Origin: Trematomus loennbergii
Lineage: Eukaryota > Chordata > Actinopteri > Perciformes > Nototheniidae
Length of the DNA: 64,000 nucleotides
NCBI GenBank assembly: GCA_012861695.1
Contig: JAAOOA010000324.1
Span: 313,001-377,000, forward strand
Reading direction: 5' to 3'
Part shown: positions 1-12,389 of the stretch, piece after piece
Position numbering within the stretch: position 1 is the stretch's first letter
Layout of the letters: each line of letters opens with the position of its first letter
Position numbers and translations under genes: made by a program
Notes under the pieces: model-generated
Told to the model about the DNA's origin: nothing
The model's input: the letters and a program-made list of their open reading frames with translations, nothing else
Database searches by the model: none

Positions 1-409
1 AAAACAATACATGGAACTTACCTTTATCCTCTGTCTGACCTGCCGTGAAGCTCCAGAAAGGCCAAGAGAAGCCCTGCAAGAATACCCCAAAGTGAACCAT
101 AAACTCTCTGTACAAAGTCTCAAAGTTAATAAAATAGCTCCACTGCCTCTCAATGAATTAATGAGGCATGTGTTTCCAGTATGTCTTCATATCACGTCAC
201 AGCGTCACTGGCTGCCTCACCGCCCAGCAGATTCCACTTGCTTTCGTTTGGCCCAGTTCCAAAGTACTCCCTAATCACAATACAAAGGTGCTTTCATATA
301 CATGTAAATAAAATCCAAATACAGAAAAAAGTTTTACATATGTTGTTACGTGCCAGGCAGGGTGTACTTGTGTGGTTCTCCTTCCCTCCTGTTTTTCTCT
401 CTTCTCTCT
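1..409 (+). repeat. Start of segmental-duplication copy A
   Basis: This stretch matches 32,839-33,060 closely, beginning with the shared run AAAACAATACATGGA and continuing through a long shared block that includes GCTCCAGAAAGGCCAAGAGA. It is non-coding. It marks the left end, as far as the window shows, of a duplicated segment carrying an Ig-receptor gene in each copy. Copy A is much longer than copy B because it has accumulated more insertions. Confidence 0.75.
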
Positions 410-779
410 GGGTGTTTCTCAATCGCGAGTAAAGCTGCTTCAGAGCCACTATTTCAAGCATACTACGTCATCGAGTGCCGCCGAAGTACTGTTCCAATCT
501 CCAGCATACTTGGAAATCTACCGAGCCCGGCGTACTCCGTTTGGAGAAATATCGAGGCTGCACATGAGTAGACTCCGCGGTCTTAAAATCCCCACAATGC
601 TTTGCGCACGGACCAATTTCCCCAAATCTGTGGCGCATATGACGCACACCTGCACACTTGCTAGCGTGTTCCACTCTTCGTTTGCCGAATGCCAGGAAGT
701 ATTCTTGACTCGCTTCTGAAGCAAGATGCTCGGCAGACATGTGCTACCAAGCAAGCGTACTCGCGATTGAGAAACACCC
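410..779. mobile_element. MITE with 22-bp terminal inverted repeats
   Basis: The left end reads GGGTGTTTCTCAATCGCGAG and the right end is its inverse complement, ending at 779. The interior is about 330 bp with no plausible coding region. No target duplication was recognised, so the superfamily is not assigned. Confidence 0.65.
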
Positions 780-1325
780 CCTGTCTTCTGCACAGCTAAT
801 CAGCAGCTGATCGGTATCTGCCTGTGCACCTGAGGCTGGTGCCCCACGAGGACGCATACGGGAAAACGCATACACAAACGCAATCACAATCGCAAAAAAG
901 GCTTCCGTCCACACGCAATAGACACCGGATAGTGTCTGTTCACACGAGACGGCTCCGTTTAGCTCCAACCGCTGGAAAAGCTGCAGTACATATGCCGAGC
1001 CTGTACGTGGCGCTGTAACTTCCTCCACAAAAGCAGCGAAGAAGCATGGTTGTCATGGTTGCCCTTCTGTTTATTCTCCGCGGTGGGGGCCGAGGGAACC
1101 GGGCAGAGTTTTTCGCCGGTCAACGTGTGTTAAAGTTGAAATCTTCCGGACAAAATTATAAAAGTGCCGGTCAAAGGTCTTCTTTGTTATTTATTGAGCT
1201 TTAAAACAAATGAATAACGACTCGATATAATAATATAAGAATAATACACGGAGGACGGAGCCTCTCTCCTCCCCCTCTTCTGAGAGCCCAGCAGCTGATC
1301 AGAGCACGCTCCCCTCTCCTGCAGG
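780..1325. other. Non-coding stretch, nothing recognised
   Basis: The short open frames here are unconvincing: no domain, no splice context and no codon bias. About 1,080-1,150 is GC-rich but shows no repeat or gene signature. Confidence 0.5.
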
Positions 1326-2932
1326 TTATCAAAAACATCTTAAGAAAGTTATCACCAAACATTTAAGAATGTTTTTAGAGAACGTTATCCTACCTTTCAG
1401 AAGAACATTCTGGGAACCAAAATAAACGTTGCGCTGAAAACATTCCTAGAACAATTATTGTTTTTAGAACCAAAAATGTCTAGCTGGGAACTCACACATG
1501 CCACCAAACATGCAATATCTGCTTACAGCTTATCATGAATTACGTGCTTGTTTGTTTTTTTCGAAAGGAAAATGTGGTGACATCAGATTTTTTAAAACAT
1601 CCTTTTCAAACAAATGCAATAACTTGTGTTTTATGACAACTTCTGCTCAATTCTGTTTGTTGTAAAGCACTTTGGCACAAAACCTGGTTTGTTTTTAAAA
1701 TCTGACGTTGACGATGACCGTGTTAATATTTTGCATCACAGGAATGTTTTATAAAAAAAAAATAACCTCCTGAAAACCTATAAAAAAACGTTCTGTCATC
1801 TCAGGCCTCAATAACCTCCTGAAAACATTTCTCAATGTTGCAGTTAAAACGTTATGTCTTAGTTAACCTTAAACCTTATAGGAACATTATTTAAAATGAT
1901 AAACATCCTCAAAGGGTTCTTTGAACATCAGATTAAAACGTTCTCTTTAAAACATTATTAGAACCTGTAGGTAACATTAGCCAAAGTTGTGAGAACGTTC
2001 CCTGCTAGCTGGGTTGTGTGTAATACAACTGTGATTTGTATTAAATTAGTTTAAGGAAGGCCAGAGCTTCAGCTGTGTCAAATAGATTGTTCCCTTTAGT
2101 TTACGTTATTCAAAAGACAATTATATTCCTATTTGATAATTTCCCCCCTTATTGTAGGCTAATATTAGTCATTTGAAAAATATATAATGATGATAATGAT
2201 GGTGAAAACCACTCCCCCCACATCGGAATGACGATGGTTACTGGTTTTCACCATCATTATCATCATTACATATTTGTTTTACTAATATTAGCCTACAATA
2301 AGGGAGAAATGATCAAATAGGAATATAATTGTCTTTTAAATAACGTTAACTAAAGGGAACAATCTATTTGACATAGCTGAAGCTCTGGCCTTCCTTAAAA
2401 ACTAACTAATTTAATAAAAATCACAGTTGTATTACACACAATGCACTGTTTTTAGAGAACAAAGAATCGTAACTAATGCACATAATACATTCTGACGAAT
2501 ACAAACAAATTATTATGAATACAAATTAAATAAAAGAAGCCTCCCGTGAGTTACTACAAGCTATAAATTAAAGTGGACCTATCATGCTATATTTGAATAA
2601 TATATTGTAGGGCCATACCTATGTAAAACATGTCTGTGAAGTTTCTTTTTCAAAATACCAAACAGATCATGCATTTTAGCCATGCCTCATTTCGCTCTTT
2701 TCCAGCCCTGTTTTTGAAAGGGCTGATTCTGTGACGTAGTTTTAAGATGTTTTTGATAACCTTGTTAGAACATTGTGCCCTACTATTCTTAAAATGTTTT
2801 CCGCGCAACATTTTATTTTGGTTCCCAGAATTTTTTCTAAAAGGTAGGATAACGTTCTCTAAAAGCATTCTTCAAATGTTTTTGATAAATGTTCAAACAT
2901 TATGCCCTACTATTCTTAAAATGTTTTCAGCT
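1326..2932. mobile_element. Nested inverted-repeat elements (MITE cluster)
   Basis: Sequence at about 1,326-1,490 recurs in inverse orientation at about 2,745-2,930, including the GAACGTTATCCTACC motif on one side and GGTAGGATAACGTTC on the other. Related AACGTTC-rich sequence occurs at 1,790-2,010. A second, tighter palindrome (2,013-2,441) lies inside. At 2,567-2,740 is a fragment of a family that recurs at 44,215-44,311, sharing GGACCTATCATGCTATATTT or its inverse. No coding capacity is seen. Confidence 0.6.
2013..2441. repeat. Near-perfect 430-bp palindrome (foldback MITE)
   Basis: Two arms of about 195 bp flank a centre near 2,225. The left arm begins TGTGTAATACAACTGTGATT and the right arm ends with its inverse complement. 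The inner ends carry TGATGATAATGATGGTGAAA and its inverse. The arms differ by only scattered substitutions and short indels, so a single strand would fold into one long hairpin. Confidence 0.8.
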
Positions 2933-2941
2933 GCAAGTGTT

Positions 2942-3509
2942 TTTGTTGTTTATGCACATGTCTCTATTGTCATATTGATAGAATAACACTTAGAAAACCA
3001 AAGAGGTTTATTTTATCATCACAAAAGCCACTTTTAGTCACCAGGAGTATCGTCGATTAACGTTGGTAGTACTGTCCTCCGGCAGCCGAGTTGGTGCATT
3101 TGCATAATGGCCGTATGACTGCATTGAGACAATGAATAGGACGTATAAAAACGAATTTGCATGCCAATATTCACTCGCATGCACTTATAATCACACTAAG
3201 GTATGTAGGCCCACAGTATTCATAATATCATATGTGTAAAATATCAGAAAATAATCACACTTTTTTTCTGACTATAAAGGTTGTGTATTATATAATTACA
3301 AAATAAAATTGCCACTCTCAGTACAGCGCCACTTTCCGAACAGGAAATGCATGCAAATACAGTATTTTATATTATTATTATTATTAATAATATATATAAA
3401 TAAAGACATCTTGTATTTTAGTTACACCCGCTATTGATTAATTGTGTCACCATTGGACCTTGACACCGTCCACATAGCTATAGTGAAATAATATAATCGA
3501 AAACATTAA
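2942..3509. other. AT-rich non-coding stretch
   Basis: No gene, no inverted repeat and no tandem array recognised, apart from a short ATT run near 3,370. Confidence 0.5.
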
Positions 3510-3894
3510 AGGTAGGGTAGGTAAGTTTGAGAAACCAGCTCGAGATCGCTAGAATTTGAAAATACACAACCGGAGAAAATCTGCCACTTCCTTATAGAGC
3601 CCCTCCTCCAACACACACGAACGCGCACATGACCAATGAGGGCACGAGATAAGCTTGTGCACAGATGGAAGGATGACAGGCAGGTAGGCCATCCAGTTAT
3701 TTTAGCCGGGCCGGCTAAAATTGGTCGTGCTTTTTACAGTACTAGCTTCCACAGATGACATTTTTTTATGGATTTTTGTCAAAGCACTTCAGATATTCAT
3801 TGCTATCGGGATGTTAAGAGCATTCCATGGAATATAACAAAAAGTGTATCTCGAGCCGGTTTCTCAAACTTACCTACCCCACCTTAAGCTTCTT
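3510..3894. mobile_element. TTAA-type MITE, family GGTGGGGTAGGTAA, copy 1
   Basis: The ends read (TTA)AAGGTAGGGTAGGTAA and TTACCTACCCCACCTTAA, an inverted pair bordered by TTAA-like sequence. A second full copy lies at 56,147-56,533, and a truncated piece covers roughly 33,365-33,518. Shared interior landmarks are GGGATGTTAAGAGCATTCCA and GAAACCAGCTCGAG. No coding capacity is seen. Confidence 0.75.
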
Positions 3895-6734
3895 TGATTT
3901 AATAATCGGAGTTGAAACCTCTCTGCCATCTCATATAACACACACTTCCTTATTTATCTTTGAATAATAATAACGTAAAAATAAAGACGACTATACTACG
4001 GTCCTTCGGTCCTGAGATTAGCACCTTCAGGCAGACAGCTCCGGACAGCACAAACTGCGTATATGAAGCGCTACGTCATGAACGCAATAAATCATACCCT
4101 CGTGGGGACGCGCTCATGTGATTGGCTTAGAATGGAGGAGACATCTGATTGGCTATAGATAGAAAAATTACAAGTACGAATCAGGTGACCGTCAGGGGAG
4201 TCTCAAAAACCCCACACACGAATGCACAGCGATCCATGAACACAGCACAGAAAGCGGTTTGTGTTTGCAGGTGCAGCAGTTTTAAACGGAAAACAAATAT
4301 GTGAGGATCAAAAATAGATATGTAAAACTTTTTTCTTTGGATTTTATTTACATGTATATGAAACGGAACACATTTGTGTGTGCATCGAAAAACACAAGTG
4401 TGGATCTTTATGCGGAACTTGAAATACAAGTGTGAATCCTTCTGTGTGCATGTGTGTATTATGAGACTGTTCTGAGCCCATACTTTATAAACATGATCAG
4501 GTGTTAAACATACATGTTCAAAACGTTTAGAACTAGATGGTGACTTAATTTTTTTTAACTTAGGATCATATACCCGTGTCTAGTCTAGAAAACTGTAAAT
4601 GTGTCAATTTTATTAAATATATTATAAATATTTTACATATTTACAGGGACTGTTGCAAAAACTAAGCAATTTATGAAATCAGATGTATTTATTAACACTG
4701 CTGAGAGACCCTGACGGAGTTCACTCTGTAGGAGGGGGAGTGGGTAGGGGGCGGTTTGGAATGGGGTTAGTGAGCCTTGCTGTGGTCACTCCATGATGAG
4801 AGCAGCACATCCGGTACTGTAGCTGCAGGTCATGGTCCCGCCCCTTTTTGGGGGAAAAAACCATATACAATTGAACAATTCTCTGTCATGTGACTGGCAG
4901 TAAGTACAGATTATTTTCGGAGGTTTCGCTGATCACATCAAATAATTAATAATACTTTGACTGTTTTTTTCTTCTAGGAGCCCTTGCTTGAAAGCCTTGC
5001 TTTCGTTTGTCCCAGTTCCTAACCGCTCCCTAATCGCAACAACGAAAAATACTGGCAATGTAATGAATTGACACACCAAGCTTTTTCCTTCTCACTGCTC
5101 TACAATCTCTTCGCTTCTTTATTTGTATTCCGGATTCACCCCTCTCGTTCTGTTCTTTTCCTCTGATCTTTAATGAATAGATACATTATTAGATGGCTGC
5201 ACTTTGGTTAACAGACTAACATTGATTTCCTCAATGTATAAATTGAGAGGCTCTGTAATTATACCATAACCTTTTCTCCTCTATCCATTAACTCGTCTTC
5301 CTATCATATTTACTTACTATCTATTCTATATCAGGATTAAAGAACAATAATCTGGGATTTTTTATTTTCAGGCTTGAATGTTCAAACTAAGGCCTAAAAC
5401 CTGGCATTTCATAAGAAAGCGACTAATATATAAACCAAATGTAATATTGGATAAAATACTACACCAAATGGACAGACACAGATTAAACATATAGTCCCCT
5501 GGTTTGTCTCTAGAGTCTAACTGCCATGAGAAAATCAAATCAATGTTCCAAAATCGTTCACTAGATGTTGCTCATTGTACCAATACGGTTTATATAATAC
5601 ATAACATATTATTATTATTATAGTAAAAGGGCTCGCTTTGGCAAAACCTGATCCATACAGGCAGCCCTAAATAACAACAAGTAACCATCATGTGTGGTGC
5701 TATCTGTAGTTGTTGTCTTATTTTTTGTTGATTTCATATTGTTTTCACAGTGCTGTGAAAATGAATTCCCCCTGGGTACAATAAATCTAAACTAATTTAA
5801 TATTCAATCCCACACTTGGCGATTGAGAACATACATTCGTAATTTACCTCGTTTAAAGCACTTTTGTTGTAATACTCTGGATTTAGTTGACACTACTAGC
5901 CAGTTTCTTTTGTCCAATATCCTGCGGGCAGGTACATGGAATTAGAAGTAGAAGAAGAAGAAGTAGTGGAAGAAGAAATACGCTAATGCTACAAACAGGC
6001 ACAACACTGTTACTCTGTTTTTGCTGACATGTAACATTTTATTTCACCTTGCTCTGTTTTTTAACGCACATTCAAAAACGGGAACATTTTCGGGAGTTTC
6101 AACCGGGTACCGGCCACCGAAAACGGGGACTTTGCCCGGAAAACGTTGGGGCTTTTTTACACGTTGCCTGACTGCCTGCCCACATATCTGATCGAGACAT
6201 AGTAACATGTATTGGGGAGTATAATTATTTAAAGTTATTTAATAATTTTGACATTTATTGTACTTTTTGATGGATGACTGATGCTCAAAGTGAGGGGGCA
6301 AAGAATACAACTGAGGGGCGCCGGGCCCGCCTGAATCTCTCTTTGAAGTACCCGGATTCACCTTTGTTCGAGCAGACAGGGATGCGAACTCGGGGAAAAC
6401 CAGAGGAGGTGGTATTTGTGTGTATGTTAATGATATGTGGTGCCGATCATACTCAGTAAAATGTAAAACCTTTGATCCCAACGTAGAAATTCTCGGCATG
6501 ATGTTAAGACCCTTCTGCTGCTGTGACGCAAGTCAAATTTCAGACTTGATCTGACAAATAAAGTAATATCGTATCGTAAAACGGTAAATGTGTCCATTTT
6601 ATTATAATATATTATAAATATTTTGTATGGGACCGTTGCAAAAACGAAGCAACTTATGAAATCAGATGTATTTATTAACACTGCTGAGAGACCCTGACGG
6701 AGTTCAGGAGGGGGAGCACTACCGGATGAAAATT
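3895..6734. other. Repeat-rich non-coding stretch of copy A
   Basis: About 4,480-4,800 matches copy B at about 33,060-33,360, with the shared TCATATACCCGTGTCTAGTC. A related block is repeated at 6,580-6,720 and, inverted, near 53,790-53,890. Part of 4,835-5,000 recurs at 7,555-7,700 (GTCATGTGACTG). Elsewhere there are only short simple runs (GAAGAA near 5,950). No exon with a recognisable domain was found. Confidence 0.5.
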
Positions 6735-7430
6735 ACGGCCCCACCCACCTTTGGGGAAAACAACGCTGTCATTTGAATGGCGGTCAATACAAATTCTGAA
6801 GTTTTTGCCAATCCGATCAGACATTTTTGAAAACCGTGGATTTTTGGATCTTCAGAGAGCCCGATTACGATGGCCAGTCAGGCAAACAATTACATTAAAT
6901 CATTGGAAATCGACAATCGGGCTTGATATATGGTTAAATTAAAATCAGTAGGCGAGGCTGTAATTTCTCCAGCTGTTACTCTCATGAGCGAGGCGGAAAA
7001 TAATTGTTGTATCATGCAAAAAGCTGCTGTATCGTTTATTGCACCTCAAACATTAAAACAAATCCAGAGCTCAGTGTTTCTGTCCTTCCTCTAAGAACAA
7101 AGGTCAGTAAAAGAAGAGCTCTGTGCCTTCAGGCTTGATCGCCATTCAAATGACTGGGCGGGACGTGTAAAGTGACATCGGTGTTACTCTCATCTATGGA
7201 CATCGATAGCCTACTGCTATATTTAACCATATATCGAGCCCGATCGTCGATTTCCAATGATTTAATGTAATGTTTGCCTGACTGGCCATTGTAATCGGGC
7301 TCTTTGAAGATCCAAAAATCCACGGTTTTCTTACATTTCTGATCGGATTGGCAAAAACTTCAGAATTACATTGACCGCCATTCAAATGACAGCTTTGTTT
7401 TCCCCAAAAAGTGGGCGGAGCCGTACTTTC
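6735..7430. mobile_element. Foldback MITE, arms about 210 bp
   Basis: Sequence 6,735-6,945 returns as its inverse complement at 7,200-7,430. Examples are GCTGTCATTTGAATGGCGGT on the left and ACCGCCATTCAAATGACAGC on the right. A spacer of about 250 bp separates the arms. The open frames in the arms mirror each other and are not genes. Confidence 0.75.
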
Positions 7431-7828
7431 TGCCCGGAAGTGACGCATGTGTCACACTCATCTATGGGGCGGTTTGGAATGGGGTTAGTTAGCCATGCTG
7501 TGGTGACTCCATGATGAGAGCAGCACATCCGGGTACTTTACCTCTATCATGGTCATGGTCCCGCCCCTTTTTTGGTGAAAATATATACTATTGAACAATT
7601 CTCTGTCATGTGACTGACGGTGAGTCTTTTCTGAGGTTTTCGCTGATCATCACATCAAATAGTTAACAATACTTTGACCGTTTTTTTTCTTCTAGGAGCC
7701 CAACTACGATGGTCACAAAGCAACAATTAAACAATGTAATTCGAAATCAATGATCGGTTTCGTCTTAAAGTTTAATTTAAATCAATAGATTTATGGTTTG
7801 ATCTAAATCACGTTATACCAGTGTTGTA

Positions 7829-8058
7829 GTCAAGTCACCAATTCACGAGTCCAAGTCACTCTCGAGTCACCACTCTTCGAGTCCGAGTCCAAGTCCGAGT
7901 CACCAGGGAGAGTCGTAGTCGAGTCCGAGTCCAAGTCCGAGTCACCCAAGGAGTGTCCGAGTCGAGTCCGAGTCCGAGTCATCATTACCTGTGTTCGAGT
8001 CCGAGTCCAAGTCCGAGTCACCTAAGAAGAGTCCAAGTCAAGTCCGAGTCACAAGTCT
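7829..8058. repeat. GAGTCC-based subterminal tandem repeat
   Basis: Irregular hexamer-derived array of GAGTCCGAGTCCAAGTCC type, mirrored in character by 9,387-9,592 at the other side of the original element. It gives open frames rich in Thr and Arg on the minus strand that are repeat artefacts. Confidence 0.85.
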
Positions 8059-8589
8059 TCATGTATTAATCTTCGTGGATATATGTGTTGAAATGTAGCT
8101 GCTCCTCTACATTGCTTTTGTCCTGTCATGTTATACTAATCTGTCTATTGAACTGCTGTGAAGCCAGTTTGGCTACAATTCTTGTAATAGGTGCTATACA
8201 AATATAAAGCTTATTACTAATATTAATATTATTATTATTATATATAAATAAACTATGTTTAAAATGAGTTACCTTTTAGAGAAGTGATTATATTTGTATG
8301 CCAATATTTTTCTATGGTAAAGTTTTCGTTTTGCACTTTTATTTTGATAGTAATAAGATCGGGACTCTTATTTTGAAGGAACTTTTACCGGTTAAATCGG
8401 TTTACTGATAAAGATTTAGCCCAGAAAGCACATGGCTACTTAGCATGCAAATGACGTCATTCTGCATGTTAAGTAGCCGTGTGCTTTCGTGTTATCGGCT
8501 GAATCTTTATTTATTGATTAGATCACGTTACTCTGATGATAGTGTTCAAGACAGTCTATATGTCTGAACTCGATGTTTAGAGTAATGTG

Positions 8590-9178
8590 TTACGGACCGT
8601 CCACACAGCAGCGTTAAAAAATCTTGAAACGCTTCTGCCCATTCACTTTGAATGGGGTGACGTCACTTTGCCTCACTTTTCGCCGAACTGCATTGTGGCA
8701 GCAGAGCGGAGATTTTCAGGATTTTCAGGATTCAAAGTTGAGCAATGTTCAACTTTTGAAGCTGAGGTGGAAGCGTCAGCCAATCAAATCCCGTGTATGC
8801 AAATCTGACAGTTCAAGCGCTAGCCAATCAAACCGCGTGTATGCTGGGAAGACATACCGCAGGTCATTTCCTCATATTCCAAAAAATGGAGGAGAATTAG
8901 CGGTAGGGAATCACCCGGTGCTTTATGACCAGTCCCTATTTACCTGCCGGGATATAACCGGAGGAGCCAGGCATGGAGGGAGGTGGCAGAGACAGTGGTA
9001 TGTTTTCGCCTGTTTGGGGAGTTTATATCCAGTTTACTTCAAACTTTTTGCTTCGTATGTCGGGGGCGGGAGATTCATGTGATTGGTTGTTGGTGCCTTG
9101 CTCGCAAAAAATCCCCAAGCTTCAGATACGCCCACCTCCAAGATTTCTTTAACGCTGCTGTGTGGACGGGCCGTTACG
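8590..9178. mobile_element. MITE family TTACGGMCCGTCCACAC, copy 1
   Basis: The left end is TTACGGACCGTCCACACAGC, and the right end is its near-exact inverse finishing at GGGCCGTTAC. A second complete copy is at 20,390-20,973. Two broken pieces lie at 54,715-54,941 and 55,179-55,335. Each full copy carries the palindromic cAMP-response element TGACGTCA (here 8,658-8,665) followed by several CCAAT boxes in the form GCCAATCAAA. Confidence 0.8.
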
Positions 9179-9386
9179 GAGCCTTCTATTCTCAATATTG
9201 TTTCCACATAGAGCATTTTGCGCTGCTCTTTTCCAATGTGGAAGCAGAATGTGTGAAAGCATACAGCACGATGCGGGGTGTGTCTCTCGACATCTTTAGA
9301 CTGGAATAGCGGGGCCCAGTACGTGAACTCACCTCGCAGACGGTGCACACGCCAGGATAGAGGACATCAGACTCCATAGAAACTTG

Positions 9387-9592
9387 CTCGAGTCCGAGTC
9401 CAAGTCGGAGCGTCAATGTACAAGTCGAGTCCGAGTCATCGTGGGGGAAAAATTCACGAGTCCGAGTCCGAGTCCAAGTCAGCGTACGCGATAATTCACG
9501 AGTCCAAGTCCGAGTCGCGTCAATCAGTGCGCGAGTCCGAGTCGAGTCACGAGTCCCGAAAATCGGCACTCGAGTCCGACTCGAGTCCGAGT
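9387..9592. repeat. GAGTCC-based subterminal tandem repeat, second block
   Basis: Same composition as 7,829-8,058. The retroviral 5' LTR begins directly after it, and the GAGT at its end is the left half of the retroviral target duplication. Confidence 0.85.
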
Positions 9593-9854
9593 TGAAGTAA
9601 AAAGATATGATTCTACACTGTATTGAAGTGAACATGTATTATTTTGAATTGTATTTTAGTGAACATGTATTGTTTGAACTGTTTTAAGTAATCACATATA
9701 TAGAAATGATATTCTCACTTACAACTCACTGACCCAGAGATCCTGTTTCACACACACCTCCTTTTCACCAGCGCACACACATGTTCTTTTTCAAGGTCCT
9801 TATGGACATCATTATTATACTATCAGCCACCACAATAGGTGTTCTGCTCCAACA
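9593..9854 (+). repeat. 5' LTR, internally deleted
   Basis: 262 bp against 864 bp for the right LTR. The first about 215 bp and the last about 35 bp match the right LTR. The middle 600 bp or so is missing, with the junction in the ATCATTAT/TATCAGCC region. Loss of the centre probably removed promoter or polyadenylation sequence. Confidence 0.88.
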
Positions 9855-9856
9855 AG

Positions 9857-9874
9857 TGGTGACCCCGACGTGAT
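9857..9874 (+). promoter_or_regulatory. Primer-binding site for tRNA-Trp
   Basis: TGGTGACCCCGACGTGAT starts two bases after the LTR. It is complementary over 18 bases to the 3' end (including CCA) of vertebrate tRNA-Trp as known from general knowledge. This identifies the element as a retrovirus-class LTR element with W-type priming. Confidence 0.88.
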
Positions 9875-11740
9875 GAGTGCTGGTCTCTAGAAAGGGACAC
9901 CGACAGCCAGGGGACGGAATCCAGTCCAGGGGGAGGACACAGAGATACTGTTGACAACTAAACCAATGGCCATATACAAAAGGTGAGCAGACACCTGTTT
10001 TGACTATCAAAAATCTGTGATTGATTATACTAAAAATTTAGAGTTGTCAGCAGCGTTCTCAGTGTTCTTAGTCACGGTGGGAAATACAATACATATTCAA
10101 GTTGGAAAAGTTTGATTAAGTGCTTAGAGTCGGGTATTCAGTCCTGGACCTAGGGCAAAAAAGTGTTCGGAAGAGGCGGGTAGGTCAGTCCCGCCCTTCA
10201 CTCACTAAGTACGAAGACTGCAAGGCTGTAAAAGATGTATAGGTTAAATTCCCCGTAAGTCAAAATAACATTGATTAATACGGTTGCTTGCAGTGCTTCA
10301 ATTAAAGACTACGGAGGTGTAAAAAACAGAAGGGTTAAATTCCCCGCAGATCATGATAAGATTGATTAATGCGGTTACTTTCGTGGTGCTTTAAATGTAT
10401 AAATTTCTGTAATTGTTATATGGTGGGTGATACAAGAGGAGAGAGACGCGACCTCCAACTAATTATTTGGAACGACCGAATCTCATCACAACTCTTGCTG
10501 TGGGGTTAATCAGGCTCATTAAACGTGACGATAAAGAGATTTTGTTGACTGAGTTTCGACTCCTTGCCTGAAGCCGCAATCACCGTGAGGAGGTTGTAGA
10601 AGCTTGCTTCAGGAAGTCACGCTATCTGTTGAAATATACATCGCACAATAAAAATTTGCCTGACTGTACGGATAAATATATGTAAAACTGCAAACATAAT
10701 TTAAGAACACCACTCTGTACACAGTACATACTTAGAAAAGAAGTAGTACACAGAGATAGAATTCAATAGTACGAAGTCATAGTCTGGAAGGCTGAATGTG
10801 ACGATAAAGGATTTTTGTGGTTTGGGATTAAACTCCATGTAAGCGTCGCATCTCTAAAGAGGGGTGTCGAAGTGCGCTTAAAAACCGCAATTATCTGTTG
10901 TAATAAACATCGTACAAAAAGCCGGACAGACTGTATAAGGGAATAAACTCTGTGTGATTTTTTACGTCAAATCTGTGTAATAATTGAAATAAAAGCATAA
11001 TTGACACCAGTGGAGACAGAGTTGCTGAGTACCAGTGAGCGGGGACAACTTCATTCATGGTCAGCTGCTGCCCTCTGGTGGCGAACAGGGAGTGTTACAA
11101 TATTCTAAAAATACACAGGACATTGAGAGTAAAGACAATAATTGCCCAGTATATTAAATAAATACAAACAAACGACACGTATCAACATAAGTCAGATAAT
11201 ATAAACGAGGTCAATCATGGAAGAAGGCTGACATTTAATGCCTGATATATAAGTAATAATATATATAATATATAGCTGATATTAATAACTGATGTATAAG
11301 GCTCGATATTTCTGAAAATAAGAACACCGTTAACGGCATTCTATTTCAGAAAAAGGGGGGATAGGATATACATCAGACAATATGTATGTGAGATTATTAC
11401 GTTTTTAAGAGAAATTTATCAATTTAAAATACTAGCTTTGGCTATTTTTTGTTTTGTTTTGTTTGTTTGTTGCTTTTAAGAGAAATTGATACATTTAAAA
11501 TAATCTAGCTTTGGTTATTTTTTGTTTTGTTTGTTTGTTCCTTTTTTGTTTTATTTTTGTTCTATTTTTTATTTTTTATTTTTTTATTTATTTTTTTTAT
11601 TTTTTGTTTTTGTTTTGTTTTGCTGCATAGTCTCTTGTCCACACTCCAGTCTAGTTGGTGCCGCCAATAAACACTAAAGAAGTAGAAGAGATGAGTTCAA
11701 AACCATATTTCCAGCAACTTAAGGGCTTGGTATGAGACTT
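9875..11740 (+). other. Retroviral leader and deleted gag-pol interval
   Basis: No open frame with Gag, protease or reverse-transcriptase features is visible. A degenerate duplicated motif (GGTTAAATTCCCCG) occurs near 10,240 and 10,330. A T-rich tract occupies about 11,450-11,625. The region looks like leader plus scrambled non-coding filler. Confidence 0.6.
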
Positions 11741-11950
11741 CTCCACACAGGTTGCTGACGCCAAAGGGGGACCCGAGAAACACAAGGCCAACACAGCAGA
11801 TTACGTCTGGTTGAAGGCCATCAGGCCTAAGTGGCTCAACCCCAGGTTTTCCGGCCCCTACAGAGTGACCCAAAGGACCTCCCATGCCGTCCGCCTAGAT
11901 GGAAAGGGAGACAACTGGTACCACTGGAGCCAGTGTGCGGTCGGGAAAAA
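11741..11950 (+). pseudogene. Retroviral integrase C-terminal remnant
   Basis: One frame encodes the basic, Trp- and Pro-containing segment typical of the SH3-like C-terminal domain of gammaretrovirus-type integrases: a KWL-P-x-GPY-V pattern followed by a WYHW-like end. The catalytic core upstream is missing. Downstream, the same frame runs into low-complexity Arg/Gly/Pro sequence (about 11,960-12,240) made of two or three imperfect repeats with no known domain. Confidence 0.8.
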
Positions 11951-12389
11951 CACCTGCGAGGACCCTAGACGACATCAGGACAGATTGGCCCTCGTCGCGA
12001 GGACCCTAGACGACATCAGGACAGATCTGGCTCTCGTCCAGCAGTCGACCGGAAGCCGCCATCAGCGGGCCGGAGGAGGAGGATCGGGACATCTCTCCAG
12101 CATCGACCCGGAGCCGCCATCAGCGGGCCGGGGGAGGACAATCCGGACACATCTCTCTAGAAGGCAGCCAGAAGCCGCCGTCAGCGGGCTGGGGGGACGA
12201 AGACACGGCAAACCAAGACGGCACAGGGAACTCCATTTCCCGCTGAAACAGGTTGATATAGCCGGTGTGGAACTTTGTCTGAACAATCCATTTTTTGGAG
12301 GAACTTTCAACTTTATTTTTATATCCCATAATTTAAGGGATTTGTATTTTTTATTCTACAGAACTATGTGTTACCAAAAGAGGGAAAAG

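Noticed and set aside
410..1028. Overlapping frames of 90-115 codons on both strands
   Set aside because: Inside or beside an inverted-repeat MITE; no domain and no conservation in copy B.
8624..9309. Plus-strand frames of 108-152 codons near 8.6-9.3 kb, echoed at 20.3-21.0 kb
   Set aside because: They lie entirely within the two copies of a MITE with inverted ends, and the frame is not conserved between copies.
9857..9874. Genuine tRNA gene
   Set aside because: Only the 18-base complement of a tRNA 3' end is present, directly after an LTR. It is a primer site, not a gene.
12062..12329. Minus-strand Pro/Ser-rich frames
   Set aside because: Shadow of the retroviral low-complexity segment on the plus strand.
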